This document shows positions 42,200 through 50,581 of a stretch of 64,000 bases of DNA, piece after piece (positions within the stretch are counted from its first letter, which is position 1; the number at the start of each line of letters is the position of its first letter). The DNA comes from JBMOPD01 sp049323615 (lineage in GTDB: Bacteria > Bacillota > Desulfotomaculia > Desulfotomaculales > Desulfocucumaceae), in assembly GCA_049323615.1 (NCBI GenBank), contig JBMOPD010000011.1, positions 27,347-91,346 on the forward strand, read 5' to 3'. The notes beneath the pieces were generated by a model. The model was given only the letters and a program-made list of their open reading frames with translations. It had not been told where the DNA came from and did no database searches. Position numbers and translations under genes: made by a program.

Positions 42200-43792
42200 T
42201 CAAACCTGTTCTTTCCCGGGCGGGGAGTCTTCCTCGTTCTTCAGGAGGCCGAAGGCGATACTGTCCACCAGCGCCTCCCAGCTGGCTTCGATGATGTTCT
42301 CCGACACCCCTACGGTGCCCCAGGACCGCTTTCCGTCGCTGGTTTCAATGAGCACCCTGACCTGGGCGGCGGTGCCGTCCTTTTCTTCCAGCACCCTGAC
42401 CTTGTAGTCGGTCAGCTGCATGTTGCTGATGCAGGGGTAAAACCTGTCCAGGGCTTTTCTGAGGGCGTTGTCCAGGGCGTTGACCGGGCCGTTGCCCTCG
42501 GCCGCGGTATGCACCACCTTGTCGCCCACCGACATTTTAATGACCGACTGGGTATAGGCCGGTTTGTCCCCGCTCATCTCTATAATAATCCTCAGGTTAT
42601 CCAGCTTAAAAGGTCCCTGGTGGCCGGTCTTCAGCCTTCTCAGCAATAGCTCGAAGGTGCCTTCGGCCCCCTCCAGCTGGTAGCCCTTGCTTTCCATTTC
42701 CTTGATGCGGCCCAGCAGCTCGCGGTTTTCTTCCTTCTGCAGCTCCAGGTCCAGGTTCAGTTCCTTGTATTTATACAGTAAGTTGGATAACCCGCTAAGC
42801 TCCGAAACCAGCACCCGGCGCCGGTTGCCCACCAGTTCGGGCTCGATGTGCTCGTAGGTGCGGGGTGCCTTTAAAATGGCGCTGACATGGATACCCCCCT
42901 TGTGCGCGAAGGCGCCGGCCCCCACAAAGGGCTGGCTGGAAACGGGGTGCATGTTGGCCACCTCGCTGACGTAGCGGGACAGTTCGGTGAGCCTTTTCAA
43001 ATTATCCCCGGGAATGGTCTCCAACCCGCACTTGAGGCCGAGGTTGGGTATCACCGAGCACAGGTTGGCGTTGCCGCAGCGCTCCCCGTAGCCGTTGACG
43101 GTTCCCTGCACCTGGGAGGCCCCGGCCAGAACGGCGGTTACGGAACAGGCCACAGCCATTTCGCTGTCATTGTGGCAGTGTATGCCCAGCGGGACCTTAT
43201 ACCTTTCCCCCGCCAGGACCACGGCATCCCGTATCTCCCCGGGCAGTGAACCCCCGTTGGTGTCGCACAGAACCAGGGTGCCGGCGCCGCCCTCGGCGGC
43301 CGCCGCCAGGGTGGCCAGGGCATATTCGGGATTGGCCCTGAGCCCGTCGAAGAAATGCTCGGCGTCGTAAATAACGGACAAACCCCTGCTCCGTAAGAAT
43401 GCCACCGACTCCCGGATCATGGCCAGGTTCTCCTCCAGGGTGGTGTTCAGGGCGTGGGTAACATGAAAGTCCCATGTCTTGCCCACCAGGGTGGCCACCC
43501 GGACGCCGGAGGAAAGGATGCTTTCCAGGTTGGGGTCTTCCGCAACCTTGCTGTGGGGACGCCTGGTGCTGCCGAAGGCTGTGATGACCGAATTCTTAAG
43601 TGGCTGGCCGGCCATCCGGCGGAAGAATTCCATGTCCTTGGGGTTTGAGCCCGGCCAGCCCCCTTCGATGTAGTGAAAGCCCATTTGGTCCAGCTTCAGG
43701 GCTATTTTGATTTTGTCCTCGACGGAAAAGGAGATGCCTTCCCCCTGGGATCCGTCCCGCAGTGTGGTGTCGTATATCTCCACAAGCCGCAT
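42200..43792 (-). CDS. cimA: Citramalate synthase
   Basis: A 530-residue enzyme of the isopropylmalate synthase family. The catalytic barrel begins VEIYDTTLRDGSQGEGISFS and includes the metal site GIHCHNDSEMAVA and NGYGERCGNANL. HKGGIHVSA follows, then the C-terminal regulatory domain (~400-520). Length and the GSQGEGISFS and GYGERCGNANL variants fit CimA rather than LeuA. It condenses pyruvate with acetyl-CoA to citramalate, which LeuCDB turn into 2-oxobutanoate for isoleucine. It lies 117 bp after leuB; that gap has low-complexity ctgatggctg-like text. Confidence 0.92.
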   Translation of the reverse strand: MRLVEIYDTTLRDGSQGEGISFSVEDKIKIALKLDQMGFHYIEGGWPGSNPKDMEFFRRMAGQPLKNSVITAFGSTRRPHSKVAEDPNLESILSSGVRVATLVGKTWDFHVTHALNTTLEENLAMIRESVAFLRSRGLSVIYDAEHFFDGLRANPEYALATLAAAAEGGAGTLVLCDTNGGSLPGEIRDAVVLAGERYKVPLGIHCHNDSEMAVACSVTAVLAGASQVQGTVNGYGERCGNANLCSVIPNLGLKCGLETIPGDNLKRLTELSRYVSEVANMHPVSSQPFVGAGAFAHKGGIHVSAILKAPRTYEHIEPELVGNRRRVLVSELSGLSNLLYKYKELNLDLELQKEENRELLGRIKEMESKGYQLEGAEGTFELLLRRLKTGHQGPFKLDNLRIIIEMSGDKPAYTQSVIKMSVGDKVVHTAAEGNGPVNALDNALRKALDRFYPCISNMQLTDYKVRVLEEKDGTAAQVRVLIETSDGKRSWGTVGVSENIIEASWEALVDSIAFGLLKNEEDSPPGKEQV

Positions 43793-43909
43793 AAAAATTC
43801 ACCACTTTTTGAGGAAGCCGGGGGCCGGGATCGGGGGTTGGGGTCCCTGATCCCGCCTTTGGCTTTTGGATTATGACTGCTGAAACTGATGGCTGATTGC
43901 CGGCAGCTG

Positions 43910-44992
43910 TCAGCTTTCAGCCACCTGCCTGGCGATCAGGTCGCCCATTTCATCGGTGTTGACCAGCTTCTTGCCGTCCTCCATCAGGTCGGCGGTACGG
44001 TACCCCAGGTCCAGCACCCGGGTCACGGCCTCCTCGATGGCCTGGGACTCACGGTCCAGGTTGAGGGAGAACTTGAGCAGCATCGCCCCGGAAAGCACCG
44101 TGGCAATGGGATTGGCCCTTTTCAGTCCGGCGTACTTGGGCGCCGACCCGTGGCTGGGCTCGTACAGCCCTGTTTTTCCGCCTATGCTGGCCGAGGCCAG
44201 CATGCCGAGGGATCCGGTCAGCATTGAGGCCTGGTCGCTGAGGATGTCCCCGAAGGTGTTCTCGGTGACTATCACGTCGAACTGCCGGGGATTCTTCACC
44301 AGCTGCATGGCGCAGTTGTCCACGTACATGTGCTCCAGCTCGACATCGGGGTATTCGCCGGCCAGTCCGGTGACCACCTCCCGCCAGTGGCGGGAGCTTT
44401 CCAGCACATTGGCCTTATCCACCGAGGTCAGCTTTTTGCGCCTCTTGCGGGCCATCTGGAAGGCCAGGCGGGCAATCCGCTCTATTTCGGCGGTGGTGTA
44501 CTCCAGGGTGTCAATTACTTTGATGCCGCCCCCCGGCAGGGAGTCCCGGCCTTTCCGGCCGAAGTAAAGCCCTCCGGTCAGCTCCCTGATCACCAGCAAA
44601 TCCAGCCCGGAAACCACCTCGGGCTTTAAAGTGGAGGCGTTGGCCAGGGCCGGAAAAACCCTGGCCGGCCTGAGGTTGGCGTACAGGCCCAGCTCCTTGC
44701 GCAGGGGCAGGAGCGCTCCGGCCTCGGGGCGCAGGTGCACCGGCAGGTTGTCCCACTTGGGGCCCCCTACGGCCCCCAGCAGGATGGCGTCACTGTTGTG
44801 ACACAGATCCAGGGTTTCCTTGGGCAGGGGGTGTCCCACCGCGTCGTAGGCCGCCCCTCCCACCAGGCCCTCGGTAAATTGAAATTCATGCCCGAACCTG
44901 GCCGCCACGGCCTGCAATGCCTTGATGGCCTGCCCGGTGATTTCCGGTCCGATGCCGTCTCCCGGCAATACAGCTATCTTAAATGTTGCCAT
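43910..44992 (-). CDS. leuB: 3-isopropylmalate dehydrogenase
   Basis: A 360-residue NAD-dependent decarboxylating dehydrogenase. It starts FKIAVLPGDGIGPEI. The substrate arginines are in LGLYANLRPARVF and VIRELTGGLYFG, and the metal aspartates are in DVIVTENTFGDILSDQAS. GSAPKYAGLKRANPIA closes the cofactor site. It makes 2-oxoisocaproate in leucine synthesis and probably 2-oxobutanoate from 3-methylmalate in the citramalate route. Its start overlaps the end of leuD by 14 bp. Confidence 0.96.
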   Translation of the reverse strand: MATFKIAVLPGDGIGPEITGQAIKALQAVAARFGHEFQFTEGLVGGAAYDAVGHPLPKETLDLCHNSDAILLGAVGGPKWDNLPVHLRPEAGALLPLRKELGLYANLRPARVFPALANASTLKPEVVSGLDLLVIRELTGGLYFGRKGRDSLPGGGIKVIDTLEYTTAEIERIARLAFQMARKRRKKLTSVDKANVLESSRHWREVVTGLAGEYPDVELEHMYVDNCAMQLVKNPRQFDVIVTENTFGDILSDQASMLTGSLGMLASASIGGKTGLYEPSHGSAPKYAGLKRANPIATVLSGAMLLKFSLNLDRESQAIEEAVTRVLDLGYRTADLMEDGKKLVNTDEMGDLIARQVAES

Positions 44993-45485
44993 TTCCTTTG
45001 ATCCTTTCCGAGACGTAGTTTATAAGTCCGCCCGCCGCTATTATCCGCTGCATGAAAGGCGGTACCCGGGTGGCCCTGTATTCCTCGTTTTTGGTTATGT
45101 TCCTGATTACGCCGGCCTCCAGGTCCACCGCCACCTCGTCCCCCTGGCCGATCCTGTCGGCGGCCTCCGGGGACTCGAAGATGGGCAGGCCGATGTTGAA
45201 GGCGTTGCGGTAAAAAATCCTGGCAAAGGTTTTGGCGATTACGCAGGACACCCCGGCCGCCTTGATGGCTATGGGGGCGTGCTCCCGGGAGCTGCCGCAG
45301 CCGAAATTCTTCCCGGCAACTATGATATCGCCGGCCTTTACCCTGGCCGGAAACTGCGGGTCGGCGTCCTCCATGCAGTGGGCCGCCAGTTCCGCGGGGT
45401 CCGAAGTGTTTAAGTAGCGGGCCGGAATAATCACGTCGGTGTCCACGTCGTTGCCGAATTTCCACGTTCTGCCTCTAAGCTTCAT
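44979..45485 (-). CDS. leuD: 3-isopropylmalate dehydratase small subunit
   Basis: A 168-residue swivel-domain subunit. WKFGNDVDTDVIIPARYLNT and GKNFGCGSSREHAPIAIK are the family's substrate-binding segments. The C-terminal PPFMQRIIAAGGLINYV is typical of the short bacterial/archaeal type. It pairs with LeuC to isomerise 2- to 3-isopropylmalate (and citramalate to 3-methylmalate). ATG 45485 lies after GGGAGGTG and touches the leuC stop (TAATG), so the subunits are translationally coupled. The frame is open further upstream inside leuC but that is not coding. Confidence 0.95.
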   Translation of the reverse strand: MKLRGRTWKFGNDVDTDVIIPARYLNTSDPAELAAHCMEDADPQFPARVKAGDIIVAGKNFGCGSSREHAPIAIKAAGVSCVIAKTFARIFYRNAFNIGLPIFESPEAADRIGQGDEVAVDLEAGVIRNITKNEEYRATRVPPFMQRIIAAGGLINYVSERIKGNGNI

Positions 45486-46747
45486 TATTTCACCTCCCGG
45501 GGAGAAGCGATGCGCCCCATTATGGCCGAGGCCGCCGCCACCGCCGGGTTGCTTAAGATTACCTCGCTGCCGGGGTGACCCATGCGCCCGACGAAATTCC
45601 TGTTGGTGGTGGCTATGGACCTTTCTCCCCCGGCCAGGATGCCCATGTACCCGCCCAGGCACGGCCCGCAGGTGGGCGTGCTGATGGCCGCCCCGGCGTC
45701 CAGGAATATTTCAAACAGCCCCTCCCGCATGGCCTGCCGGTATATATCCTGGGTGCCCGGGATGATAATCAGGCGCACGTTGCTGTTCACCTTGCGGCCC
45801 TTCAGCACCCGGGCCGCCTCCCGCAGGTCCTCCATGCGCCCGTTGGTGCAGGACCCGATCACCGCCTGGTCTATACTGACGCCGGCCACCTCGCTCACCG
45901 GCCGCACGTTTTCCGGCAGGTGGGGGAGGGCCACGGCGGGCTCCATTTTGTTTACGTCGAAGTCATACACCCGGGCGTACACCGCGTCGGGGTCGCTGGC
46001 ATAGAAGGTAAAAGGCCTTTTGGCCCTGCCCTCCACGTACCGCCGGGTTATGTCGTCCGGAGGCACTATGCCGTTCTTGGCGCCGGCCTCCACCGCCATG
46101 TTGGCCATGGTCAGGCGGCCGTCCACGGACATCTTCTCCACCGCCGGGCCGGTGAACTCCATGGCCATGTAGAGGGCCCCGTCCACGCCTATGCGGCCGA
46201 TGGTGTACAGGATGAGGTCCTTGCCGGTCACCCATTCCGGCATTTCTCCGTGGTAGATGAATTTTATCGTTTCCGGGACCTTGAGCCAGGTTTCCCCCAG
46301 GGCCATGGCGGCGGCCATGTCGGTGCTGCCCACACCGGTGGAGAAGGCCCCCAGCCCGCCGTAGGTGCAGGTGTGGGAGTCGGCCCCGATGACCAGGTCG
46401 CCCGGCCCCACCAGTCCCTGCTCGGGGAGGAGGCAGTGCTCAATGCCCATCTGCCCCACTTCGAAATAGTGGGTGATCTTGTGCCTGCGGGCAAATTCCC
46501 GCATTAACTTGGCCTGTTCGGCCGACTTGATATCCTTGTTGGGCACGAAGTGGTCGGGCACCAGGACCACCCGGTCCCGGTCGAATACCCGGTCCACCCC
46601 TATTCTTTCAAATTCCCTGATCGCCACCGGGGCGGTAATATCGTTGCCCAGGACCAGGTCAACCTTCACATTGACCAGCTCGCCGGGCTCCACCCTCGCC
46701 TTTCCGGCGTGGGCGGCCAGTATCTTTTCAGTAATAGTCATTCCCAT
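45485..46747 (-). CDS. leuC: 3-isopropylmalate dehydratase large subunit
   Basis: A 420-residue aconitase-like protein of the short (LeuC2-type) form. The [4Fe-4S] cysteines are in VIGSCTNGRMEDL and STPTCGPCLGGYMG. DSHTCTYGGLGAFSTGVGSTD and RNFVGRMGHPGSEVILSNP are conserved active-site segments. ATG 46747 is seven bases after GAGGTG; an upstream ATG at 46762 is less well placed. With LeuD it serves both leucine and citramalate-dependent isoleucine synthesis in this operon. Confidence 0.96.
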   Translation of the reverse strand: MGMTITEKILAAHAGKARVEPGELVNVKVDLVLGNDITAPVAIREFERIGVDRVFDRDRVVLVPDHFVPNKDIKSAEQAKLMREFARRHKITHYFEVGQMGIEHCLLPEQGLVGPGDLVIGADSHTCTYGGLGAFSTGVGSTDMAAAMALGETWLKVPETIKFIYHGEMPEWVTGKDLILYTIGRIGVDGALYMAMEFTGPAVEKMSVDGRLTMANMAVEAGAKNGIVPPDDITRRYVEGRAKRPFTFYASDPDAVYARVYDFDVNKMEPAVALPHLPENVRPVSEVAGVSIDQAVIGSCTNGRMEDLREAARVLKGRKVNSNVRLIIIPGTQDIYRQAMREGLFEIFLDAGAAISTPTCGPCLGGYMGILAGGERSIATTNRNFVGRMGHPGSEVILSNPAVAAASAIMGRIASPREVK

Positions 46748-46776
46748 GTACGCGCACCTCATTTATTCTAAAAAAA

Positions 46777-48306
46777 TTACTTTTTCCCGTTTTCTGAATC
46801 CCAGATCAGTTTGTTCACGGCGTTTACATAAGCCTTGGTGCTGGCCTCCAGGACGTCGGTGCTGATCCCCCGGCCCACGTAAAACCTGCCGCCGTCCGGG
46901 GTGATCTTCAGGGTCACCTCGCCTATGGCGTCGGTGCCCGAGGTTACCGCCTGTATTTCCCAGCTGGCCAGCCGGCAGGAAATTCCGGTTACCTTGTCCA
47001 CGGCCTTGCAGATGGCGTCCACCGGCCCGTTGCCGCAGGCAGCCTCCTGCAGCCTGTCCTCGCCCCTGATCAGGCCCACGGTGGCCGTGGGCACCACCGT
47101 GGAGCCGCTGGAGATATGGATGTAGTCCAGGGCGTAGACCGGGTCCACCGTCCTGATCTCGTCCTCGACGATGGCCTCCAGGTCGTGGTCGGTGATTTCC
47201 TTCTTTCTGTCGGCCAGGTTTTTAAAACTCTGGAAGGCCTTGTTCAGTTCGGCCGGGTTGAGGTTGTATCCCAGTTCCTCCAGCCGCTCCCTGAAGGCGT
47301 GCCGCCCGGAGTGCTTGCCCAGCACCAGGTTGCTGTGGCTTAAACCCACCATCACCGGGTTCATAATCTCATAGGTGGTGCGCTCCTTCAGCACCCCGTC
47401 CTGGTGGATGCCGGACTCGTGGGCAAAGGCGTTCCTGCCCACCACCGCCTTATTGGGCTGGATCACCATGCCGGTCAGGTTGGAGACCAGGCGGCTGGTC
47501 CTGTATATTTCCTCGGTCCTGATCCGCGTCATCTTGCCGAACTGGTCCTTGCGGGTGTGCAGGGCCATGATCACCTCTTCCAGGGAGGCGTTGCCGGCCC
47601 TCTCGCCGATGCCGTTTATGGCCCCCTCCACCTGGTTGGCCCCGGCCGCCACCGCCGCCAGGGAGTTGGCCACCGCCAGCCCCAGGTCGTCGTGGCAGTG
47701 AACGCTTAATACAACCTTCTCTATACCCCTTACCCGGGACCTGATCTCACTGATAAAGCGGGCAAACTCCGCCGGCATGGCATAGCCCACCGTATCCGGG
47801 ATGTTGATCACGGTGGCCCCGGCCTCAATGGCGGTTTCCACCACCTGGCAGAGGAAATCCAGGTCCGACCTGGAGGCGTCCTCGGCCGAAAATTCCACGT
47901 CCGAAGTGTAGCCCCTGGCCCATTTTACCGCCGCCTCAGCCGTTTCCAGCACCTTTTCCCGGCTCATCCTCAGCTTGTGCTGCATATGTATGTCCGAGGT
48001 GGCGATGAAGGTGTGTATCCTGGGCTGGTCGGCCATGCGGATGGCCTCCCAGGCCCTGTCGATGTCGGCCTTTTCGGCCCTGGCCAGGCCGGCCACGGTA
48101 ACCCCCCGCACTTCCCGGGCTATAGACTGCACCGCCTTGAAATCGCCGGGTGATGTGGCGGGGAAGCCGGCCTCAATCACGTCCACCCCCAGCTTTGCCA
48201 GCTGGCGGGCAATCTGCAGTTTTTCTTCGGCGTTGAGGCTTACGCCGGGTGACTGCTCACCATCCCTCAAGGTGGTGTCGAATATATAAACCCTGTTGCT
48301 GCTCAT
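46777..48306 (-). CDS. leuA: 2-isopropylmalate synthase
   Basis: A 509-residue first enzyme of leucine synthesis. The barrel contains VYIFDTTLRDGEQSPGVSLN, the metal site SVHCHDDLGLAVANSLAA, and NGIGERAGNASLEEV. The C-terminal leucine-binding LeuA dimer domain (~385-500) includes GPVDAICKAVDKV and TDAIGEV. It condenses 2-oxoisovalerate with acetyl-CoA and is usually feedback-inhibited by leucine. It is one of two synthases of this family in the operon; CimA is the other. The ATG has AGGAAGG upstream, and it lies 25 bp after the second ilvB-type gene. Confidence 0.96.
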   Translation of the reverse strand: MSSNRVYIFDTTLRDGEQSPGVSLNAEEKLQIARQLAKLGVDVIEAGFPATSPGDFKAVQSIAREVRGVTVAGLARAEKADIDRAWEAIRMADQPRIHTFIATSDIHMQHKLRMSREKVLETAEAAVKWARGYTSDVEFSAEDASRSDLDFLCQVVETAIEAGATVINIPDTVGYAMPAEFARFISEIRSRVRGIEKVVLSVHCHDDLGLAVANSLAAVAAGANQVEGAINGIGERAGNASLEEVIMALHTRKDQFGKMTRIRTEEIYRTSRLVSNLTGMVIQPNKAVVGRNAFAHESGIHQDGVLKERTTYEIMNPVMVGLSHSNLVLGKHSGRHAFRERLEELGYNLNPAELNKAFQSFKNLADRKKEITDHDLEAIVEDEIRTVDPVYALDYIHISSGSTVVPTATVGLIRGEDRLQEAACGNGPVDAICKAVDKVTGISCRLASWEIQAVTSGTDAIGEVTLKITPDGGRFYVGRGISTDVLEASTKAYVNAVNKLIWDSENGKK

Positions 48307-48331
48307 GGGAAAACCTTCCTCTCTATAATCG

Positions 48332-49999
48332 TTAACATTCTATGGCCTCGTCAATTCCCTGTCCGGCCAGGACCATGGGGGAAACGTTTTCCTCCGGGTC
48401 CACCAGGCAGTTCACTATCACCATCCCGGGCCGGGAAAGTATCTCGGGCAGCAGCCGGACCAGCTCATCCTCGCTCTTGACCGTGTACCCGCCTATGCTG
48501 TAAGCCTTGGCGAGCTGGGCGAAATCGGGCACAAAGCTGAACTGGGTGGCCACGTAGCGGCGGTCGCAGTAAAACTCCTGCAGCTGCCTGACCATGCCGA
48601 GGCCGTGATTATTCAGGATGAATATCTTGATGGGCAGCTTCTGGTCCACCGCCGTGGCCAGCTCCTGCATGGTCATCTGGAAACTGCCGTCACCGGTAAC
48701 CAGTATCACCAGGCGGTCCGGCTGCCCCAGCTGGGCGCCCACCGCCGCCGGCAGCCCGAAGCCCATGGCCCCCAGGCCCCCGGAGGAGATAAGGGTGCCG
48801 GGCTGTTTGAAGCGGAAGAACTGGGCCACCCACATCTGGTGCTGGCCCACGTCGGTGGCCACCACGGCCTCGCCCCGGGTATAATCGTAAAGCCTCTCGA
48901 TAACCGCCTGGGGCTTGAATCCGCCGCCCCTGTCATAGGTCAGCGGGTATTGTTCCTTCCACTGCCGGATCTGCTCAAGCCACGGGGACCTGTCCTTCTT
49001 CTTGATTTGGCCCAGGACGGCCCGCAGCACCTGCTTGACATCTCCCACTATGGGCACGTGTACCAGCACGTTTTTGCCGATTTCCGCCGGGTCTATATCC
49101 ACGTGGATGACCCCGGCGTTGGGGGCGAAACTGGATATTTTGCCCGTTACGCGGTCGTCAAAGCGGGCCCCCAGGGCGATCAGCAGGTCGCAGTGGGTAA
49201 CCGCCAGGTTGGCGTAGCGGGTGCCATGCAGCCCCAGCATGCCCAGGAATAGCGGGTGGTCCCCCGGAAAGCCGGACAGCCCCATGAAGGTGTTGGTTAC
49301 GGGGGCCGAAAGGGTTTCCGCCAGTTCCAGCAGCTCCCCGGATGCGCCGGAGTTCAGTATGCCCCCGCCGGCGTAGATAACCGGCCTTTCGGCCTCCATC
49401 ATCAGCCGCGCGGCCTCCAGCACCTTGGTGCGGTGGCCGGCGTAGGTGGGCTTGTAGCCCCGCAGCCTGACGGTCTTGGGATATTCAAAATTTATGGTCT
49501 CGGAAGCCACGTCCTTGGGCAGGTCGATCAGCACCGGCCCGGGCCGGCCCGTGGAGGCTATGTGAAAGGCATTCCTGACTATGGCCGGCAGCTTTTTGGC
49601 GTCCTTGACCAGGTAGTTGTGCTTGGTAATGGGCATGGTAATGCCGGTAATGTCTACCTCCTGAAAGGCGTCGGTGCCTACCTGGCTGGTGGGCACCTGC
49701 CCGGTAATCAGCACAAGCGGCACAGAATCCATGTATGCGTTGGCTATGCCGGTGACCAGGTTGGTGGCCCCGGGGCCGGAGGTGGCCATAACCACGCCCA
49801 CCCTGCCGGTGGCCCGGGCGTAAGCGTCCGCGGCGTGCACCGCCCCCTGCTCGTGCCGCACCAGCACGTGCTTGATGTTTCCTGATCTGCACAGGGCATC
49901 GTATGCCGGGAGGATCGCACCGCCGGGATAGCCGAAGATCAGCTCCACTCCTTCCAGCTCCAGGCAGCGGATCAGGGCCTGCGCTACAGTAATTTCCAT
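48332..49999 (-). CDS. ilvB: Acetolactate synthase large subunit, second copy
   Basis: A 555-residue ThDP enzyme. The N-terminal domain has IFGYPGGAILPAYDAL and the catalytic glutamate in RHEQGAVHAADAYARATG. The ThDP-Mg motif is TGDGSFQMTMQELATAVDQ, closing with ILNNHGLGMVRQLQEF. It is of normal length and has no visible defect. It is clearly diverged from the other large subunit at 50.6-52.2 kb (FGVPG-type positions and C-termini differ). It condenses two pyruvates, or pyruvate with 2-oxobutanoate. It lies 51 bp after the single small-subunit gene. Confidence 0.94.
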   Translation of the reverse strand: MEITVAQALIRCLELEGVELIFGYPGGAILPAYDALCRSGNIKHVLVRHEQGAVHAADAYARATGRVGVVMATSGPGATNLVTGIANAYMDSVPLVLITGQVPTSQVGTDAFQEVDITGITMPITKHNYLVKDAKKLPAIVRNAFHIASTGRPGPVLIDLPKDVASETINFEYPKTVRLRGYKPTYAGHRTKVLEAARLMMEAERPVIYAGGGILNSGASGELLELAETLSAPVTNTFMGLSGFPGDHPLFLGMLGLHGTRYANLAVTHCDLLIALGARFDDRVTGKISSFAPNAGVIHVDIDPAEIGKNVLVHVPIVGDVKQVLRAVLGQIKKKDRSPWLEQIRQWKEQYPLTYDRGGGFKPQAVIERLYDYTRGEAVVATDVGQHQMWVAQFFRFKQPGTLISSGGLGAMGFGLPAAVGAQLGQPDRLVILVTGDGSFQMTMQELATAVDQKLPIKIFILNNHGLGMVRQLQEFYCDRRYVATQFSFVPDFAQLAKAYSIGGYTVKSEDELVRLLPEILSRPGMVIVNCLVDPEENVSPMVLAGQGIDEAIEC

Positions 50000-50050
50000 G
50001 GCCGTTTGCCTCCCCGTTGGATATTCATTAAAAAGGAATGGTTTTCGGTT

Positions 50051-50566
50051 CTAATCGTCATCATCCTTTTGACTGCTTACAGTGGTGGACCTGTTCCCCC
50101 TGAGCATGGCGATCTTCCCGGTGCGCACCAGCTCCTTGATGCCGTACGGACGGAGGGACTCCTCGAAGGCGTTGATCTTGCCCTCATTGCCGGTGCATTC
50201 CAGCGTTATGGTCTTGCGGCCCAGGTCCACAATCCTGGCCCGGAAGATATCGGCCACCTGCATGACCTCTCCCCGCCGGGCCGGGTCGCAGTTTACCTTT
50301 ATTAAAACCAGCTCCCTGTCCACGTATTCTTCGGGCGTGATGTCGCTTATCTTGATCACGTCCACCAGCTTGTGGAGCTGTTTGGTAACCTGCTCCAGCA
50401 CCCTGTCGTCCCCTTCCACCACGATGGTCATTCTGGAGACATCGGGTTTATCCGTCCGCCCGACCGCCAGGCTGTCGATGTTGAAGCCGCGCCGGCTGAA
50501 GAGCCCGGCCACCCGGGCCAGCACCCCGGGGTTGTTTTCCACCAGGACCGCTAGGGTGTGCCGCAT
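50051..50566 (-). CDS. ilvN: Acetolactate synthase small (regulatory) subunit
   Basis: A 171-residue regulatory subunit (IlvH/IlvN type). The N-terminal ACT domain starts RHTLAVLVENNPGVLARVAGLFSRRGFNIDSL (split: HTLAVLVENNPGVLARV and GLFSRRGFNIDSLAVG). A second ACT-like domain contains VNCDPARRGEVMQVADIFRA. It binds a branched-chain amino acid and controls the catalytic subunit. It sits between the two large-subunit genes, with 16 bp to the upstream one, so it could serve either or both. The ATG has GGGAGG upstream. Confidence 0.95.
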   Translation of the reverse strand: MRHTLAVLVENNPGVLARVAGLFSRRGFNIDSLAVGRTDKPDVSRMTIVVEGDDRVLEQVTKQLHKLVDVIKISDITPEEYVDRELVLIKVNCDPARRGEVMQVADIFRARIVDLGRKTITLECTGNEGKINAFEESLRPYGIKELVRTGKIAMLRGNRSTTVSSQKDDDD

Positions 50567-50581
50567 AATTATTTACCTCCC